Below are positions 61,834-64,000 of a DNA stretch of 64,000 nt, in pieces. Position 1 is the first letter of the stretch; each line of letters begins with the position of its first letter. The stretch lies in assembly GCF_014295035.1 (NCBI RefSeq), contig NZ_CP060404.1, forward strand, positions 4,806,001-4,870,000, in the 5' to 3' direction. A program made the position numbers and the translations under genes. The DNA is from Streptomyces buecherae. Lineage in GTDB: Bacteria > Actinomycetota > Actinomycetes > Streptomycetales > Streptomycetaceae. The notes below the pieces were generated by a model. That model was given only the letters and a program-made list of their open reading frames with translations. It was not told the origin of the DNA and searched no databases.

Positions 61834-61892
61834 GGCCGGGCCGCCCGCTCCGTACGAACCCGTTCCGTACGAACAGGAGGGGCGGCCCGGCC
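61834..61892. terminator. Bidirectional terminator between proC and trpS
   Basis: A 13-bp perfect stem GGCCGGGCCGCCC/GGGCGGCCCGGCC encloses a 33-nt loop holding the direct repeat CCGTACGAAC twice. It lies between convergent stops at 61818 and 61915. Confidence 0.7.
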
Positions 61893-61914
61893 AGGTCTCC
61901 GGACGGCCGCGCGG

Positions 61915-63078
61915 TCAGGCCGGCGGCAGCAGCCCGACCGCCGCGTACGCCGCGTCCACCCGGGGCCGCGCCATCGCACGCGCCCGCTCGGCACCGGCCC
62001 GCAACACCGCGTCCACCCGCCCCGGCTCGGCACACAGCCGCGCGTGCCGCTCCCGCACCGGCCGCAACGTCTCCACCACGGCCTCCGCCACATCCCGCTT
62101 GAGCGCCCCGTACGAGGAGTACCCCTCGGCCAGCTCGGCCGGCCGCCCACCCGTACACGCCGCGAGCACGTCCAGCAGGTTCGCCACCCCCGGCTGCGCC
62201 TCCCGGTCGTAGCGCACCTCGGCCCCGCTGTCCGTCACGGCCCGCATCACCTTCTTCCGCACCACGTCCGGCTCGTCCAGCAGATAGACGATCCCGCTGG
62301 TCTCGGCGTGCGACTTGCCCATCTTCGCCGTCGGGTCCTGGAGGTCCATCACCCGCGCCGCGACCGCCGGGTGCACCGCCCGCGGCACGGTGAACACCGC
62401 CCCGTACCGTTGGTTGAACCGCCGCGCGAGATCCCGCGTCAGCTCGACGTGCTGCGCCTGGTCGTCCCCCACCGGCACCTCGTCCGTCCCGTACGCCAGG
62501 ATGTCGGCCGCCATCAGCGCCGGATACGTCAGCAACGACAGCCGCACGCTCCCGCCCCGCGCCGTCTCCCGCGCCACTTTCTCCTTGTACTGGATCATCC
62601 GCCGCATCTCGCCGTCGGACGCCAGACACTCCATGAGGTACGAGAGCCGCGCGTGCTCGTCCACGTGGCTCTGCACGAAGACCGTGCACTGATCAGGGTC
62701 GAGCCCGGCCGCGAGCAACAGCGTCGCGGCCTGCCGACTCAGCCGGCGCACCCGCGCCGGATCGTGCTCGACGGTCAGCGCGTGCAGGTCCACCACGCAG
62801 AACAGCGCGTCGGCCCGGTGCTGGTCCGCCACGACCCACCGCCGCACGGCCCCCAGGTAGTTCCCCAACGTGAGGTGCCCGGTCGGCTTCACCCCACTGA
62901 AGATCCGCACCCGCGCCGCAGCCCCGTGGCCGCGACCGGCGTCAGGGCCGGCGGCCAGCTCCGCCGTCGCAGTCACCGTCGTAGAGGTGGAGGAGGAGAT
63001 AGGGGCAGCCGTGGCCACCGTCCCCGCTGCCGTCTGTGCCCTCTGTGCCGTCTCCGTCATGTCCGCGTTCTCCGTCAT
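61915..63078 (-). CDS. trpS: Tryptophanyl-tRNA synthetase, probably the auxiliary TrpRS1 type
   Basis: TrpRS charges tRNA-Trp. The 387-residue product from ATG 63078 (a second ATG at 63060) has a Thr/Ala-rich N-terminal extension of about 55 residues. The class I core follows: PTGHLTLGNYLGA as the HIGH region, VVDLHALTVEHDP, VGDDQAQHVELTRDLA, and KMGKS (252-256) in place of the usual KMSKS. Streptomyces often has two TrpRS genes. The neighbour proC and the Trp-codon leader match the antibiotic-resistant, attenuation-controlled TrpRS1 of S. coelicolor, as I recall it. Indolmycin resistance here is inferred. Confidence 0.95.
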   Translation of the reverse strand: MTENADMTETAQRAQTAAGTVATAAPISSSTSTTVTATAELAAGPDAGRGHGAAARVRIFSGVKPTGHLTLGNYLGAVRRWVVADQHRADALFCVVDLHALTVEHDPARVRRLSRQAATLLLAAGLDPDQCTVFVQSHVDEHARLSYLMECLASDGEMRRMIQYKEKVARETARGGSVRLSLLTYPALMAADILAYGTDEVPVGDDQAQHVELTRDLARRFNQRYGAVFTVPRAVHPAVAARVMDLQDPTAKMGKSHAETSGIVYLLDEPDVVRKKVMRAVTDSGAEVRYDREAQPGVANLLDVLAACTGGRPAELAEGYSSYGALKRDVAEAVVETLRPVRERHARLCAEPGRVDAVLRAGAERARAMARPRVDAAYAAVGLLPPA

Positions 63079-63153
63079 CCCCGGTGTCTCCCACCGGATC
63101 GGAGCCGCCGTCCCCGGCCGGCCGGGGCGCGAAGCGGAGCTTCGACAACGCGG

Positions 63154-63179
63154 AACGGCCGCCGGATTCGGCGGCCGTT
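63154..63179 (-). terminator. Attenuator hairpin in the trpS leader
   Basis: AACGGCCGCC/GGCGGCCGTT forms a 10-bp perfect stem with a 6-nt loop, 31 nt downstream of the leader-peptide stop. Its 5' arm contains CCGCC, which can instead pair with the CGGCGG at 63205-63210 just after the leader stop. That CGGCGG can also pair with the CCGCC overlapping the end of the leader peptide. This gives the mutually exclusive pause, antiterminator and terminator folds of ribosome-mediated attenuation. Confidence 0.75.
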
Positions 63180-63210
63180 GATGCGCGTACGCACAGGGTC
63201 TGGTCCGCCG

Positions 63211-63249
63211 TCAGGCGGGCCACCACTGGGTAGGTACGCGCGTAGTCAC
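63211..63249 (-). CDS. Trp leader peptide of trpS
   Basis: A 12-residue open frame from GTG 63249 reads MTTRVPTQWWPA and stops at 63211. Tandem Trp codons lie at 63220-63225. GAGGAG, 13 nt upstream, is a somewhat distant ribosome binding site. When charged tRNA-Trp is scarce, a ribosome stalled on the two Trp codons would free the downstream antiterminator and allow trpS transcription. The peptide and folds are visible in the sequence; the mechanism is established for the S. coelicolor homologue. Confidence 0.8.
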   Translation of the reverse strand: MTTRVPTQWWPA

Positions 63250-63424
63250 GCCGCCGACGGTACTCCTCGAACGAGGGACGCCGCCACGGGTTTGAGACGC
63301 GTCAGAGCGTCATGTACTGTTCTCCGGGTTGCCGCGCGATCCACCTGGACACCGCGGCAGCGCCTCGCGCCGCACCGGCGGCACACCACTACTGCACGGC
63401 CCTCCCGAATCGGGATGGATTTCG

Positions 63425-63856
63425 GCATGCCGGAATTCGATTCGAAAGCTTCGATTATGAGGCTCGGGGGAAATCCGCTAAAGTAGTGGACACGCCGGAA
63501 GGCGCGAAACAAACCCCGCTCCAACAGGGGACCGGAAACAAATTCCGACCGGAAACGGCAGGAAAAAGGATCTGGTAAGGTTGGAAACACCGAAGGGAAG
63601 CGCCCGGAGGGCCCGGTGAAACGGGACCGAAGGAAGCGTCCGTTCCTTGAGAACTCAACAGCGTGCCAAAAGTCAACGCCAAATATGTTGATACCCCGTC
63701 TCCCAACACTGTTGGGGACGAGGTTCCTTTGAAAAGTCCTCCCAATACCTTGATCGGGTTGGGGGGCGACACAGCGAGGACGCTGTGAGCATCGATCTTA
63801 TTCCGATCGGTGTTCCGCTCTTATCGTGTGTGTGTGCCGGGATATCCCGGAGGCAT
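63425..63856 (+). promoter_or_regulatory. rRNA operon promoters and 16S leader
   Basis: This region is AT-rich for the genome. Two similar -10 elements, TAAAGT (63479-63484) and TAAGGT (63576-63581), each followed by a G/T/A-rich TGG(A)A start region, are probable rrn promoters. CCTTGAGAACTCAACAGCG (63645-63663) is the actinobacterial boxA-type antitermination and leader sequence. A CCCAAC/GTTGGG hairpin (63697-63720) and the ATATGTTGATACCCCG block belong to the processed leader. There is no gene in this stretch. Confidence 0.7.
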
Positions 63857-64000
63857 TCATGGAGAGTTTGATCCTGGCTCAGGACGAACGCTGGCGGCGT
63901 GCTTAACACATGCAAGTCGAACGATGAAGCCGCTTCGGTGGTGGATTAGTGGCGAACGGGTGAGTAACACGTGGGCAATCTGCCCTGCACTCTGGGACAA
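63857..64000 (+). rRNA. 16S ribosomal RNA, 5' end (truncated by window)
   Basis: The universal 5' sequence GAGAGTTTGATCCTGGCTC begins at 63862, followed by GACGAACGCTGGCGGCGTGC and the Streptomyces-type V1 loop (GAAGCCGCTTCGGTGGTGGA). GGGTGAGTAACACGTGGGCA and ATCTGCCCTGCACTCTGGGA then run to the window end. About 144 of roughly 1520 bases are present. Confidence 0.98.

Overview
The window is a high-GC actinobacterial chromosome segment, almost certainly Streptomyces or a close relative. The evidence is an extreme G/C third-position bias, frequent GTG starts and leaderless promoters, an Lsr2 gene, a complete sigE-cseA-cseB-cseC envelope-stress operon, DUF5753/DUF397 regulator pairs, BACON and PQQ-kinase proteins, and a Streptomyces-type 16S rRNA 5' end. 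The core gene order (coaX, lsr2, clpC, sigE-cseABC, mutY, disA, radA, ilvD, proC, trpS) is the conserved Streptomyces order as I remember it.

Layout. 1-7.99 kb: end of coaX, a proline-rich hypothetical, a BlaI-type repressor, an amino-acid N-acetyltransferase, lsr2, an antisense-overlapping hypothetical and clpC, with a ClgR-like box upstream. 8.1-12.7 kb: an accessory insertion made of a broken remnant, a 1103-residue NACHT-LRR protein and an overlapping four-TM partner; this is the best candidate for a defence system. 13.5-18.5 kb: a secreted M23 peptidase, membrane and secreted proteins, an XRE(DUF5753)/DUF397 pair with a clear palindrome upstream, and an NmrA-like reductase. 18.7-22.4 kb: sigE-cseABC on the minus strand; SigE carries an unusual low-complexity C-terminal extension. 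22.7-31 kb: mutY, an anchored Gly/Ser-rich protein, a 2-hydroxyacid dehydrogenase, minisatellite-bearing spacers, then disA (c-di-AMP) and radA.

31-41 kb: a one-chain sigma4/zinc-finger/TM/BACON protein, a Cys-rich protein with a suspect 3' end, a HEAT protein next to a MerR-HEAT fusion, Ppx/GppA, a TIM-barrel isomerase coupled to a TetR regulator, and ilvD. 41-46.6 kb: two DUF4190 paralogues (the second frameshifted in a C8 tract), a PEBP-SRPBCC fusion divergent from a GntR regulator with a perfect 16-bp palindrome between them, an MFS exporter and two recently duplicated cutA genes. 46.6-49.6 kb: an XRE-TPR regulator divergent from four tightly overlapping small genes, a compact accessory module of unknown function. 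49.7-56.2 kb: two membrane Ser/Thr kinases with PQQ-type propeller sensors flanking an SH3 protein. 56.3-60.7 kb: a SnoaL-like protein divergent from an ArsR repressor with two GACA-N2-TGTC operators, a small membrane protein and an MMPL transporter.

60.7-64 kb: proC, then trpS on the minus strand behind a leader that encodes a 12-residue peptide with tandem Trp codons followed by a GC-rich hairpin. This is a textbook ribosome-mediated attenuator and matches the known control of the auxiliary, indolmycin-resistant TrpRS of S. coelicolor. An rRNA operon starts divergently, with the 16S gene running off the window end.
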